Source: Cetobacterium sp. 8H
GTDB taxonomy: Bacteria > Fusobacteriota > Fusobacteriia > Fusobacteriales > Fusobacteriaceae
DNA: 64,000 nt
Reading direction: 5' to 3'
NCBI RefSeq assembly: GCF_014250675.1
Contig: NZ_JACHTG010000004.1
Coordinates: 869,501 to 933,500 of the forward strand
Shown here: positions 7,663 through 16,378 of the stretch, piece by piece
Numbering within the stretch: the stretch's first letter is position 1
Layout of the letters: each line of letters opens with the position of its first letter
The notes under the pieces: model-generated
The model's database searches: none
Seen by the model: only the letters and a program-made list of their open reading frames with translations
What the model was told of the DNA's origin: nothing
Program-made: the position numbers and the translations under genes

Positions 7663-9228
7663 ATGAACTTAATAATAGGAGTTGGATTAGCTATAGTTGG
7701 TATTGCAATAGTATTTAGTGCTATGTATAAAAAATCAACAATAGATAAAAAAATAGAGGAATTAAATAATTTAGAAGATGATAGATTAAAAGCTAAAATA
7801 AAAGCTAAAGATATTTTAGAAAGAGCAGAAAAAGAAGCTGCAGCTAAAGGAAAAGAGATAGAATTAAAAGCTAAAGAAACTGTTTATCACATGAAAGAAG
7901 AAGCAGAAAAAGAGATTAAGATAGCAAAGAATGAACTTTTACAAAAAGAATCTAGATTAGCTAAAAAAGAGGAAACATTAGAAGTTAAACTAGAAAAAGT
8001 AGAGAATAGAGCTGTTGAATTAGAAGATATAAATGCAAACTTAGAAAATAAAAAACTTGAAATAGAAGAGATTAAAAAATCTCAAGAAGAAGCTTTAGAA
8101 AAAATTTCTGAAATGACAAAAAATGAAGCTAAGGACATGCTTATTTCTAAATTAAAAGATGATTTAGTACACGAAACAGCTTTAGCTATAAGAGAATATG
8201 AGAATAAAATGGAAGATGAGAAAGATAGAATTTCAAAAAGAATTTTATCAACAGCTATAGGAAAAGCTTCTTCTGAATTTGTTGCAGATGCAACTGTATC
8301 AGTTGTAAATCTACCAAATGATGAAATGAAGGGTAGAATTATTGGTAGAGAAGGAAGAAACATTAGAACTATAGAAGCTTTAACAGGTGTAGATATTATA
8401 ATAGATGATACTCCTGAAGCAGTAGTTTTATCAAGTTTTGATGGTGTTAAAAGAGAAGTTGCAAGAAGAGCAATAGAGAAGTTAATAAATGATGGAAGAA
8501 TTCATCCGGGTAAAATTGAAGAGGTTGTAAATAAGTCTAGAAAAGAGATAGAAAAAGATATCGTAGAAGCTGGAGAGCAAGCTTTACTTGAACTAGGAAT
8601 ACCTGGAATGCATATGGAAATTATCAAAACTTTAGGAAAATTGAAGTACAGAACAAGTTATGGTCAAAATGTATTGACACATTCGATAGAAGTAGCTAAA
8701 TTAGCTGCAAACTTAGCTGCAGAGTTAGGAGCGGATACAAAGTTAGCCAAAAGAGCTGGATTATTACATGATGTAGGAAAAGTTTTAGAGCATGATATAG
8801 AAGCTTCACATGCTATTATTGGTGGAGAGTTCTTGAAGAAATTTGGAGAGAAACCAGCTGTAATTAATGCTGTAATGGCTCACCATAATGAAGTAGAATT
8901 TGAAAGTGTTGAGGCAATATTAGTACAGGCATCAGATGCTATATCAGCATCAAGACCAGGAGCTAGAAGAGAAACTCTATCTACTTACTTAAAAAGACTT
9001 GAAGGATTAGAAGAGATTGCAACTTCATTCGAGGGAGTAGAATCTTCATATGCAATACAAGCAGGTAGAGAGATTAGAATCATAATAAATCCAGAGGTAG
9101 TTTCAGATGATGCAGCTACTAAAATGGCTAGAGACATTGCAAAAAAAATTGAAGAAACAATGCAATATCCAGGACAAATAAAGGTAACTATTATGAGAGA
9201 AACAAGAGCTGTAGAGTACGCGAAGTAA
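7663..9228 (+). CDS. rny: ribonuclease Y
   Basis: A membrane-anchored endoribonuclease that initiates mRNA decay in many Gram-positive and related bacteria. The 521-aa protein has an N-terminal membrane helix (about 1-22), a long charged coiled coil (about 30-200) and a KH RNA-binding domain with [15 protein letters not shown] near residue 223. It ends with an HD domain carrying LLHDVGKV near residue 367 and AHHNEVEF. Length and order match B. subtilis RNase Y. It sits at the end of the lipoprotein/partner-switch run and is closed by an intrinsic terminator. Confidence 0.96.
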   Translation: MNLIIGVGLAIVGIAIVFSAMYKKSTIDKKIEELNNLEDDRLKAKIKAKDILERAEKEAAAKGKEIELKAKETVYHMKEEAEKEIKIAKNELLQKESRLAKKEETLEVKLEKVENRAVELEDINANLENKKLEIEEIKKSQEEALEKISEMTKNEAKDMLISKLKDDLVHETALAIREYENKMEDEKDRISKRILSTAIGKASSEFVADATVSVVNLPNDEMKGRIIGREGRNIRTIEALTGVDIIIDDTPEAVVLSSFDGVKREVARRAIEKLINDGRIHPGKIEEVVNKSRKEIEKDIVEAGEQALLELGIPGMHMEIIKTLGKLKYRTSYGQNVLTHSIEVAKLAANLAAELGADTKLAKRAGLLHDVGKVLEHDIEASHAIIGGEFLKKFGEKPAVINAVMAHHNEVEFESVEAILVQASDAISASRPGARRETLSTYLKRLEGLEEIATSFEGVESSYAIQAGREIRIIINPEVVSDDAATKMARDIAKKIEETMQYPGQIKVTIMRETRAVEYAK

Positions 9229-9233
9229 TCATA

Positions 9234-9265
9234 AAGGAGAAAAACTTTTGTTTTTCTCCTTCTTT
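9234..9265 (+). terminator. intrinsic terminator after rny
   Basis: A perfect 12-bp stem AAGGAGAAAAAC / GTTTTTCTCCTT with a TTTT loop is followed by TCTTT. It ends 30 nt before the next ATG. Confidence 0.85.
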
Positions 9266-9295
9266 ATTAGTGAAGGGGTAGTAAAAGGGGGAGAA

Positions 9296-10501
9296 ATGTA
9301 TAAAAATTTCTTAGATAATCATCGAAATGGGATTTTGATTTTAGATAAAGATTTTAAAGTTCACTACAGTAACAAAGCACTGCGGAAAATTTTTAAAAAA
9401 GATTCTCAAGAAAGGTGTGGGGAATTTTTAGAGTGTTTTTACCAAAATACTGAAAAACAGAGATGTTTAGAAACTTCTAGATGTAGCGGATGTGATATTA
9501 GAAGAAATATAAAAAAAGTTTTAGTTGGAGAATTAGAACAGATTTATATTGAAAATGTAATGTATGAAGCATTGCTTTTAGAAGAAAAAAAAGAAGTTTA
9601 TTTGAGTATGGAGATAAAAAGATTAATAGAAGAAAATAAAATATTTATAGCAATAGAATTCTTGAAAGTTAAAGTTAATGAAGAGATGGTAATTTCAGAT
9701 AAAAGAGTTATGCATGATATGTTAGATAATATGGGAGATTTTATTTTCTATAAAGATAGTGACTTGAGATATGTATATGCAAATAAATCTTTCTGCGATT
9801 TCATAGGGATAAAGAAAATAAATCTAATAGGCAAAAAAGATAGTGACTTTTTTCCAGAACAGATGAGCAAAAATTGGGAAAAAACAGATAAATATGTTTT
9901 AGAAAAAGGTAGTTATATGGAAGAAGAAAAAATAAATGGTAGATATTATAAAGTAAGTAAGGAAAAAATAAGAATAGATAAAGAAGATATATTAGCATGT
10001 GTGGTAAAAGATATAACCGATGAAAAAAATGAAATGAAAAAAGTTTATGTTGATAAGTTGACTGGAGTCGGAAATAGATATGGATACGATGAGGAGATTC
10101 GTAAACTTTTTCAAAAAAAAGATAAAAACTATGATTTAGCTCTTTTAGACTTAGATTATCTGAGAGATTTAAATAATAATTATGGACACTCTTTAGGAGA
10201 TAAGGTTTTAAAATATGTTGCTAAAACTATAAAAAAAGAGGGAATATCAAAAGTGTATAGAATAGGTGGAGATGAGTTCGCTATTCTTATAGAGGATGAT
10301 AAAGACTCTTTAGAGATTTGTAAAAAAATAAATGACAAAATAAAAGAATCATTGATAGATAATAAAAAAATTTCAACAAGTATAGGTGTAGTAAATTTGA
10401 AGTATAGCGAAAGTATTTTAGCAAACTTTAACTATGCTGACACCGCATTATACGAATCAAAGAAAAAAGGTAGAGGGACAGTAACAAAAGTAAAAAGATA
10501 G
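9296..10501 (+). CDS. PAS-PAS-GGDEF protein (probable diguanylate cyclase) with N-terminal cysteine cluster
   Basis: Probably makes cyclic di-GMP in response to a cytosolic signal. The 401-aa protein has no membrane segment. The first PAS-like domain (about 1-110) carries Cys41, 47, 57, 63 and 66, spaced C-x5-C-x9-C-x5-C-x2-C. A second PAS domain spans about 135-250 (DNMGDFIFYKDSDLRYVYANKSF). The GGDEF domain (about 255-401) has an intact GGDEF active-site motif near residue 324 and DKLTGVGNRYGYDEE at its start. The start is the ATG behind AAGGGGGAG; a longer frame would start in the upstream terminator. Confidence 0.88.
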   Translation: MYKNFLDNHRNGILILDKDFKVHYSNKALRKIFKKDSQERCGEFLECFYQNTEKQRCLETSRCSGCDIRRNIKKVLVGELEQIYIENVMYEALLLEEKKEVYLSMEIKRLIEENKIFIAIEFLKVKVNEEMVISDKRVMHDMLDNMGDFIFYKDSDLRYVYANKSFCDFIGIKKINLIGKKDSDFFPEQMSKNWEKTDKYVLEKGSYMEEEKINGRYYKVSKEKIRIDKEDILACVVKDITDEKNEMKKVYVDKLTGVGNRYGYDEEIRKLFQKKDKNYDLALLDLDYLRDLNNNYGHSLGDKVLKYVAKTIKKEGISKVYRIGGDEFAILIEDDKDSLEICKKINDKIKESLIDNKKISTSIGVVNLKYSESILANFNYADTALYESKKKGRGTVTKVKR

Positions 10502-10521
10502 AGATTTTTCTCTATCTTTTT
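10492..10521. terminator. bidirectional terminator between the GGDEF and AGCS genes
   Basis: A 13-bp perfect stem AAAAAGATAGAGA / TCTCTATCTTTTT with a TTTT loop and A/T runs on both flanks. It serves the convergent genes on both sides. Confidence 0.88.
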
Positions 10522-10522
10522 T

Positions 10523-11863
10523 TTAAATTTTTAATCTTATAAATTTTGATTCATAATCTTTTAGCGATTCAAAAGCAAATTTAGAAAGTGGAAAAACACC
10601 AGATAGATTAATTATTGTCATAAGTGCAAGACCTAAATCAGCCAAGTTCCACATAAATATATTTTGTTGAATTCCACCAATGAAAATCATAGATAGTGCA
10701 AAGAGCTTAAAAATTATTTGTCCAATCTCTTTGTCAGTTAAAAACTTAACATTAACTTTTCCGTAAAAACAAATTCCTAGTAAAGTAGAGAAACAGAAAA
10801 GGAATAAAATAATAGCAACAAAGATTTCACCAAAACTTGATCCTAAATGGTAGTTAAAAGATTTTTGTAAAAGTTCCATTCCATTTAAGTTTGCTATAAC
10901 CGATTCTTTCGTTAAAAGCATAACAAAAGCAGTGGCAGTACATATAACAAATGTATCTACAAATACACCTAAACTTTGAATAAGACCTTGTTGAACTGGG
11001 TGGACAACGTTAGCACTAGCTGCTGCACAAGGAGCACTTCCTGTTCCAGCTTCATTTGAGAATAGTCCCCTTTTAACACCTTGCATTATAATGCTTCCAA
11101 CAGCGCCACCAATTCCTTGTCTTAATCCAAATGCTTCAGAAAATATACGAGATAGAACATTAGGGATTAGGTTGAAATTTTTTATGATTATAAAGAAAAC
11201 AATAGCTAGGTATAAAAAGGCCATCAATGGAACTATTTTATCTAAAATTTTAGCTGTTTTATCTGTTTTTCCAAAAATTATAATTCCAGCCATTGAGGTA
11301 AGAATTCCAGACATAATAAATGGGTTTAATTTGAAAGCTACATTGAAAGATTCTGTAACAGAGTTAGAGACAACTTGTAAAACTCCAGCCCAACAGATTA
11401 TTCCAGTAACAACAAAGGCGATACCCCAACTTTTTTTACCTAAACCATTTTTTAAAAAAAAGCAAGGACCTCCAAAGAAATTACCATTTTTGTCACGTTC
11501 TCTAAAAAGGATAGCTAGTGTAGTCTCTATAAAAGCTGTGGCAGAACCTAAGAATGCGACAATCCACATCCAGAAGATAGAACCCGCTCCTCCAATAGAG
11601 ATTGCACTCACTACTCCCGCAAGATTTCCGGCGCCAACTCTGGTCGCGGTACTTATACAAAAGGCTTGGAATGGCGAAAGATTTTGATCATCACTATCAG
11701 ATTTTTCACATAAAAGAGCTATCATATGTTTGAAAAAACGAATCTGAACAAAATTTGTTTTAAAAGTAAAGAAAACTCCCGAAAAAATAAGCAGTACTAC
11801 AAGTAAATTTTTACCCCAAAGGATAGAGTTTAAAAAGTTAACAATAGTTTCTAAAAAATGCAT
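10523..11863 (-). CDS. AGCS family sodium:amino-acid symporter, candidate tyrosine transporter
   Basis: Sodium-coupled uptake of small amino acids in the inner membrane; characterised members carry alanine or glycine. The 446-aa protein has family signatures: QAFCISTATRVGAGNLAGV, IFWMWIVAFLGSATAFIETTLA, GGPCFFLKNGL and FSNEAGTGSAP. The start is the ATG 6 nt behind AGGAGG; the frame is open a further 37 codons upstream through the terminator, which is not a plausible N terminus. Upstream lies a leader with a Tyr5 peptide and an intrinsic terminator. Tyrosine is therefore a candidate substrate or signal; this is inference from regulation, not from the protein. Confidence 0.9.
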   Translation of the reverse strand: MHFLETIVNFLNSILWGKNLLVVLLIFSGVFFTFKTNFVQIRFFKHMIALLCEKSDSDDQNLSPFQAFCISTATRVGAGNLAGVVSAISIGGAGSIFWMWIVAFLGSATAFIETTLAILFRERDKNGNFFGGPCFFLKNGLGKKSWGIAFVVTGIICWAGVLQVVSNSVTESFNVAFKLNPFIMSGILTSMAGIIIFGKTDKTAKILDKIVPLMAFLYLAIVFFIIIKNFNLIPNVLSRIFSEAFGLRQGIGGAVGSIIMQGVKRGLFSNEAGTGSAPCAAASANVVHPVQQGLIQSLGVFVDTFVICTATAFVMLLTKESVIANLNGMELLQKSFNYHLGSSFGEIFVAIILFLFCFSTLLGICFYGKVNVKFLTDKEIGQIIFKLFALSMIFIGGIQQNIFMWNLADLGLALMTIINLSGVFPLSKFAFESLKDYESKFIRLKI

Positions 11864-11890
11864 AAAAGACCTCCTAAGATTAAATAAAAT

Positions 11891-11919
11891 AAAAAAAGCC
11901 TGTGGATTGACCACAGGCT
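11891..11919 (-). terminator. leader terminator (attenuator) before the AGCS symporter
   Basis: On the minus strand a 9-bp stem AGCCTGTGG / CCACAGGCT with loop TCAAT is followed by seven T. It ends 27 nt before the symporter ATG, downstream of the promoter and leader peptide, so it can only act as an attenuator of this gene. Confidence 0.88.
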
Positions 11920-11943
11920 GCAAATTAACAGTTCTATGTAACA

Positions 11944-12015
11944 AATCCATCTTACTAGTTATTACTGGTAACACAAAATGGATTCGTATTTTTTGAATGA
12001 AACAAAAATACCAAC
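11944..12015 (-). promoter_or_regulatory. alternative pairing segments in the AGCS leader
   Basis: In transcript order: GTTGGTA (12009-12015), AATCCAT (11978-11984), TACCAG (11965-11970) and ATGGATT (11944-11950). AATCCAT pairs with ATGGATT to form a hairpin that also closes an inner TTAC/GTAA stem. TTGGTA could instead pair with TACCAG and break that hairpin. The freed ATGGATT could then pair with AATCCA (11903-11908) in the terminator. The last helix is only 6 bp, so the exact switching is tentative. Confidence 0.5.
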
Positions 12016-12016
12016 C

Positions 12017-12073
12017 CTAGGTTAGATAATAATAGTAATATGAATTTATATTAAAAATTATTTTTTGCTCCAT
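12017..12073 (-). CDS. leader peptide with five consecutive tyrosine codons
   Basis: An 18-codon ORF, MEQKIIFNINSYYYYYLT, stops at TAG. It is preceded by a perfect AGGAGG 5 nt before the ATG and lies about 30 nt downstream of a promoter. Codons 12-16 are TAT TAC TAT TAT TAT (12026-12040). A strong ribosome-binding site, a run of one amino acid near the stop, alternative hairpins and a terminator before an amino-acid transporter gene are the layout of ribosome-mediated attenuation, as in trp or his leaders. Predicted role: ribosomes pause when charged tRNA-Tyr is scarce, the terminator is disrupted and the symporter is made. Confidence 0.85.
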   Translation of the reverse strand: MEQKIIFNINSYYYYYLT

Positions 12074-12100
12074 ATTTTCCTCCTGAAATTTATTTTATGT

Positions 12101-12128
12101 ATTATAACACAAAGAGAAAAAAATACAA
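12101..12128 (-). promoter_or_regulatory. promoter of the leader peptide and AGCS symporter
   Basis: On the minus strand TTGTAT (12123-12128) and TATAAT (12101-12106) have a 16-bp spacer. The -10 is 27 nt before the leader ATG. Confidence 0.75.
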
Positions 12129-12235
12129 GGAATTTATTTTTTTCTAAAATTAAGATGTGGTGGCTGTTCTTAAAAGGGTCCAAGGATATAAGAGAGAAGT
12201 CCATTATTTTATGAGGAATTAGGAACAAAAATATA

Positions 12236-12264
12236 TTGGATATATAAATATAAAATGGTATAAT
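12236..12264 (+). promoter_or_regulatory. promoter of the large plus-strand gene block
   Basis: TTGGAT and TATAAT are 17 bp apart, 56 nt before the DUF445 start. Between this and the divergent AGCS promoter (12129-12235) I see no gene or recognisable element. Confidence 0.65.
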
Positions 12265-12295
12265 AAATAATAATTTATAAATTTGATAAAGAATT

Positions 12296-12321
12296 AGAAA
12301 AGGTGAGAAAAGGTGAGAAAA
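12296..12321 (+). repeat. tandem duplication of a ribosome-binding site
   Basis: AGAAAAGGTG occurs twice in direct succession, followed by a third partial AGAAAA that runs into the ATG. This gives two AAGGTG ribosome-binding sequences, 6 and 16 nt before the start. Replication slippage is the likely origin. Confidence 0.8.
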
Positions 12322-12923
12322 TGTTTATAAAAGCCATACTTTTAGTTATAATTGGATCTATGATTGGATGGATTACAAATTATATTGCAATTAAAATGTT
12401 ATTTAGACCGTATAAGGAAATAAATTTATTTTTTTTCAAAATTCAAGGGTTGATACCAAAAAGAAGGCATGAAATTGGACTATCATTAGCGCACACAATT
12501 CAAAATGAATTGATTTCTTTAGATGATATTATGGCAAAATTAGAGAATGCAAACATAGAAAATGAGATGAAAAGAGTAATAGATGAAATTCTAGAAAAAA
12601 AATTAGCGACAGAAATTTCTTCTAAATTCCCGATGCTAGCTATGTTTTTAAATGAATCAACATTGAAAAAAATAAAAGACTCTATAAGAGATTCGATAAT
12701 GGAAAATAAAGATCAAATAACAGGGATGTTGTTTAAAACTTTGGAGAAAAATGTAGATTTTCAAGAAATAATAATAGAAAAAATAGACGGTTTTTCTTTA
12801 GAAGAACTTGAAAAAATAGTATTTTCTTTAGCTAAAAAAGAGTTGAAACATATAGAAGTTGTAGGAGCAATTTTAGGTGGATTGATAGGAATAGCTCAAT
12901 TCTTAATAACAGTTTTATTTTAA
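12321..12923 (+). CDS. DUF445 family membrane protein, short form
   Basis: Function unknown. The 200-aa protein opens with a membrane helix and the DUF445 signature GWITNYIAIKMLFRPYKE ... IQGLIPKRRHEIG. A helical charged middle follows, and the protein ends with a second membrane helix (about 175-198, VGAILGGLIGIAQFLI). It is about half the size of many DUF445 proteins, resembling the short YheB-like type. The chosen ATG is preceded by the duplicated AGGTG site; a GTG six codons upstream is less likely. ruvB follows 9 nt later. Confidence 0.82.
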   Translation: MFIKAILLVIIGSMIGWITNYIAIKMLFRPYKEINLFFFKIQGLIPKRRHEIGLSLAHTIQNELISLDDIMAKLENANIENEMKRVIDEILEKKLATEISSKFPMLAMFLNESTLKKIKDSIRDSIMENKDQITGMLFKTLEKNVDFQEIIIEKIDGFSLEELEKIVFSLAKKELKHIEVVGAILGGLIGIAQFLITVLF

Positions 12924-12932
12924 GGAGATGGA

Positions 12933-13922
12933 ATGGAGAGAGTAGTTTCTAATAAGGAGTTTGAGTTTGAAGGAGAGGTTCAAAAAAGTTTAAGACCAAA
13001 AAGATTGTCTGAATATATAGGACAGGAATCTTTAAAAGAAAAAATGGAAATTTTTATAGAGGCTGCCAAAAGAAGAGGCGGATGTATTGACCATGTATTA
13101 CTATACGGACCACCAGGACTTGGAAAAACAACTTTAGCAGGAGTAATTGCAACTGAAATGGGAGTTAATTTTAAAGTAACATCAGGTCCGATACTGGATA
13201 AAGCGGGAGATTTAGCAGCTATTTTGACATCTTTAGAAGAAAATGATATTTTATTTATAGATGAAATTCACAGACTTAATACATCGGTAGAAGAAATTTT
13301 ATATCCTGCTATGGAAGATGGAGAGCTAGATATTATAATTGGAAAAGGCCCTTCGGCAAGATCCATTAGAATAGAGCTTCCACCATTTACATTAATAGGT
13401 GCAACAACTAGAGCAGGACTCTTAAGTTCTCCTTTGAGAGATAGATTTGGAGTTGTCCATAGAATGGATTATTATAAAGAAGATGAACTAGAAGGAATAG
13501 TTAAAAGAGGTGGATCCCTTTTAGGAGTAAAAGTAGAGGATAGTGGAGCAAGAGAGATCGCTCTTAGAAGTAGAGGAACGCCAAGAATTGCGAATAGACT
13601 TTTAAAGAGAGTAAGAGATTACTGTGAAATAAAAGGAAATGGAATAGTAAATTTACAAAATGCAGTTAAAGCTTTAAATATTCTAGGAGTTGATGAACAA
13701 GGACTTGATGAATTGGATAGAGATATAATAACAGCAATAATAGAAAATTACGGTGGTGGACCAGTAGGTGTTGAAACTCTAGCTTTGATGTTAGGAGAAG
13801 ATAGACGAACGATAGAAGAAGTTTATGAACCATATTTAGTTAAAATAGGTTATATAAAAAGAACTAGTCGTGGTAGAATGGTTACAGATAAGGCTTATAG
13901 TCATTTTAAAGCAAAGGAGTAA
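12933..13922 (+). CDS. ruvB: Holliday junction branch-migration helicase RuvB
   Basis: Hexameric AAA+ motor of RuvABC recombination. The 329-aa protein has the N-terminal [12 protein letters not shown] block, Walker A GPPGLGKT near residue 52, Walker B DEIH, the sensor IGATTRAG and the C-terminal winged helix with GGGPVG and YIKRTSRGR. Length is typical. ruvA and ruvC are not next to it. The stop overlaps the leader of the Rrf2 gene by a few bases of spacing, so the two are probably co-transcribed. Confidence 0.97.
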   Translation: MERVVSNKEFEFEGEVQKSLRPKRLSEYIGQESLKEKMEIFIEAAKRRGGCIDHVLLYGPPGLGKTTLAGVIATEMGVNFKVTSGPILDKAGDLAAILTSLEENDILFIDEIHRLNTSVEEILYPAMEDGELDIIIGKGPSARSIRIELPPFTLIGATTRAGLLSSPLRDRFGVVHRMDYYKEDELEGIVKRGGSLLGVKVEDSGAREIALRSRGTPRIANRLLKRVRDYCEIKGNGIVNLQNAVKALNILGVDEQGLDELDRDIITAIIENYGGGPVGVETLALMLGEDRRTIEEVYEPYLVKIGYIKRTSRGRMVTDKAYSHFKAKE

Positions 13923-13926
13923 GAGG

Positions 13927-14352
13927 ATGAAAATAAGTACAAAAGTTAGATATGGAGTAAAAGCTTTAGTATATATAGCGGAAGCTAGTCAAAAAGGAAA
14001 TCTTGCTAGAATAAAGGAGATATCGGAAGCAGAAGATATCTCTGTTCAGTATTTAGAGCAGATATTATTTAAATTGAAAAATGAAAATATAATTCAAGGG
14101 AAAAGAGGTCCTAATGGTGGTTATAAACTTTCAATAGAGCCCGAAGACATAACGTTACATGAATTATATAAAATATTAGATGAAGATGTAAAAGTGATAG
14201 ATTGTAATGAAAATAATAAGACTAAAAATTGCTCTTGTGTAGATGATGAATGTTCAAGTACATGTATTTGGAGCAAGTTAGATATAGCGATGACAAAAAT
14301 ATTAGAGGATACTACTTTAGCAGAGTTAATAAAAAATAAGGATATGATATAG
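13927..14352 (+). CDS. Rrf2 family transcriptional regulator
   Basis: A winged-helix repressor/activator of the IscR, NsrR and CymR group, 141 aa. The N-terminal MKISTKVRYGVKALVYIAE and GKRGPNGGYKL are classic. Cys93, 102, 104, 109 and 113 lie in the region that binds the [2Fe-2S] cluster in IscR. Five Cys in about 20 residues is more than the usual three, so cluster or redox sensing is likely. No isc/suf or cysteine synthesis gene is nearby. The start is the ATG directly after AAGAGG; upstream in-frame codons lie inside ruvB. Confidence 0.9.
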   Translation: MKISTKVRYGVKALVYIAEASQKGNLARIKEISEAEDISVQYLEQILFKLKNENIIQGKRGPNGGYKLSIEPEDITLHELYKILDEDVKVIDCNENNKTKNCSCVDDECSSTCIWSKLDIAMTKILEDTTLAELIKNKDMI

Positions 14353-14361
14353 GAGAATGTA

Positions 14362-15072
14362 GTGATAAGTGTTATAATATCTAAAGAAAATATAGCAAAT
14401 AATATAATAGAAATAACAGATAAAAATGATATAAATCATCTTAAAAATGCGTTTAGAGTAAAAGTTGGAGAGGTTATTAGAGCTGTTGATGGAGAATATG
14501 AGTATATATGTGAGATTTTATCAATAGATAAAAAAATCTTAGAGGCCAAAGTTTTAGAAAAAAATGAGGATAAATATTCAACAAAAGTTCAAATAGACGC
14601 AGCTATAGGAATTTTAAAAAATGATAAAATGGATTTATCTATTCAAAAATTAACAGAAGTTGGTATAACTAAAATAATCCCATTACTTACAAAAAGAGGG
14701 GTTGCAAAAATAACAGAAAAAAAAGATAAGTGGGATTTAACTGCAAAAGAAGCAATAAAACAGTGCCAAGCTGTTAAGTTGATGGAGATTGAGGAGCCTA
14801 AAAAGTTATCTGAGTTAAAGTTTGAAGAGTATGACTTAGCAATAGTTCCTTATGAGTGTGAAGAGGATAAATCTTTAAGAAATGTATTGAATAAGTTAGA
14901 AAAAAAACCAACAAAAGTGTTGTACATAATCGGTCCTGAAGGGGGATTTGACAAAGAGGAGATAGAGTTCTTAGAAGATAAAGGGGTGATTCCAGTATCT
15001 TTAGGGAAAAGAATTTTAAGAGCTGAAACTGCTTCAATTATTGTAGGAGGAATACTAGCAAATGAATTTTAA
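14362..15072 (+). CDS. rsmE: 16S rRNA (uracil-1498-N3)-methyltransferase
   Basis: Methylates U1498 in the decoding region of 16S rRNA using SAM. The 236-aa SPOUT enzyme has the N-terminal PUA-like part (HLKNAFRVKVGEVIRAVDG) and the knotted C-terminal motif IGPEGGFDKEE ... SLGKRILRAETA. It starts with GTG behind AGGAGAAT. It overlaps mtaB by 11 nt, indicating translational coupling. Confidence 0.94.
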   Translation: MISVIISKENIANNIIEITDKNDINHLKNAFRVKVGEVIRAVDGEYEYICEILSIDKKILEAKVLEKNEDKYSTKVQIDAAIGILKNDKMDLSIQKLTEVGITKIIPLLTKRGVAKITEKKDKWDLTAKEAIKQCQAVKLMEIEEPKKLSELKFEEYDLAIVPYECEEDKSLRNVLNKLEKKPTKVLYIIGPEGGFDKEEIEFLEDKGVIPVSLGKRILRAETASIIVGGILANEF

Positions 15073-16378
15073 TAAAAAAGTTGCTTTTTACACTTTAGGG
15101 TGTAAAGTTAATCAATACGAAAGTGAAAGTTTAAAAAACCAGCTTGTAAAGCTAGGTTATGAAGAAGAAAATTTTGAAAACAAAGCGGATATATATATAG
15201 TTAATTCTTGTACTGTAACAAGTATTGCTGATAAAAAGACAAGAAACATTTTAAGAAGAGCAAAAAAATTAAATCCTGATTCGATTGTAATAGTTACGGG
15301 ATGTTATGCACAAACAAACTCAAAAGAACTTTTAGAAATAGAGGAAATAGATTTTGTAGTTGGGAACAGTAATAAAAGTGAATTAGTTAATTTTATAAAA
15401 GATATTGAATCGAAAAAGACAAAAATTTTATCTGAAGATATCTTTCAAGAGAAAGCATATGAAGAATATGAATTCGCAACACTAAGAGAGATGTCAAGAG
15501 CATATATAAAAATACAAGATGGATGTAATAATTTTTGTTCTTACTGTAAAATTCCTTTTGGAAGAGGAAAAAGTAGATCTCGTTCTTTAGAGAGTATCTG
15601 CAAAGAGATCGAAATACTTACAAAAGAAGAGTTTAAAGAATTTATAATTATTGGAATAAATCTAGGAGCTTATGGAGAGGATTTAGAAGCTGATGTAGAT
15701 TTAGAAAAGTTGCTAGAAACTATTGTAAAGATTGATGGAGTAGAAAGAGTAAGAATAGGATCTATGTATCCAGATAAAATTTCAGATGGATTTATAGAGA
15801 TTATGAAAAATAATTCAAAATTGATGCCTCACTTACATATTTCTTTACAATCTTGTGATGATACAGTTCTAAAAAGAATGAGAAGACATTATGGAGCATC
15901 TCTAATTGAAGAAAGATTATTAAAATTAAGAGATAATATAGAAAATATGGAGTATACAGCAGACGTTATAGTTGGATTCCCAGGAGAAACAGATGAGATG
16001 TTTGAAAATACATATAATCTTATAAAACAGATAGGTTTTTCTGATTTACACGTTTTCCAATACTCAGATAGAGAGAAGACATTAGCTAGCACATTTACAG
16101 ACAAGATTGATGGAAATGTAAAAAAACAAAGAGCTGAAAAACTTGAAGCTCTTAGAAAAGAAATGGCAGAAGAGAGAAGAAAACAATATATAGGTAAAGA
16201 GTTGGAAGTTTTAGTAGAAGAGATAAAAGAAGATGGGTGCTCATATGGGTACAGTGAAAACTACCTTAGAGTAAAGACATTAAATGCTATTGCAGATGTT
16301 AATGAATTAGTGAAGGTTGAAATTTCAAAATTAGAAAAGGAGCTACTAATTGCAAATGAGAAAGGAAAAAGGGATTAG
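15062..16378 (+). CDS. mtaB: tRNA t6A37 methylthiotransferase MtaB
   Basis: Radical-SAM enzyme that converts t6A37 to ms2t6A37 in tRNAs reading ANN codons. The 438-aa protein has the N-terminal UPF0004 domain with its own cluster cysteines (TLGCKVNQYES, NSCTVT, GCYAQ). The radical-SAM motif CNNFCSYCKIPFGRGKSRSR and a C-terminal TRAM domain follow. The TLGCKVNQ start separates it from MiaB and RimO. Sua5, which acts in the first step of t6A synthesis, is at 56245-56880. Confidence 0.94.
   Translation: MNFNKKVAFYTLGCKVNQYESESLKNQLVKLGYEEENFENKADIYIVNSCTVTSIADKKTRNILRRAKKLNPDSIVIVTGCYAQTNSKELLEIEEIDFVVGNSNKSELVNFIKDIESKKTKILSEDIFQEKAYEEYEFATLREMSRAYIKIQDGCNNFCSYCKIPFGRGKSRSRSLESICKEIEILTKEEFKEFIIIGINLGAYGEDLEADVDLEKLLETIVKIDGVERVRIGSMYPDKISDGFIEIMKNNSKLMPHLHISLQSCDDTVLKRMRRHYGASLIEERLLKLRDNIENMEYTADVIVGFPGETDEMFENTYNLIKQIGFSDLHVFQYSDREKTLASTFTDKIDGNVKKQRAEKLEALRKEMAEERRKQYIGKELEVLVEEIKEDGCSYGYSENYLRVKTLNAIADVNELVKVEISKLEKELLIANEKGKRD

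Noticed and set aside
11864-11974. N-terminal extension of the AGCS symporter by 37 codons
   Set aside because: The extension would run through the attenuator terminator. The ATG at 11863 has a perfect AGGAGG at 6 nt.
11891-12101. T-box riboswitch upstream of the AGCS gene
   Set aside because: No T-box sequence (AGGGUGGNACCGCG type) or specifier stem is recognisable; a Tyr-rich coding leader explains the region better.
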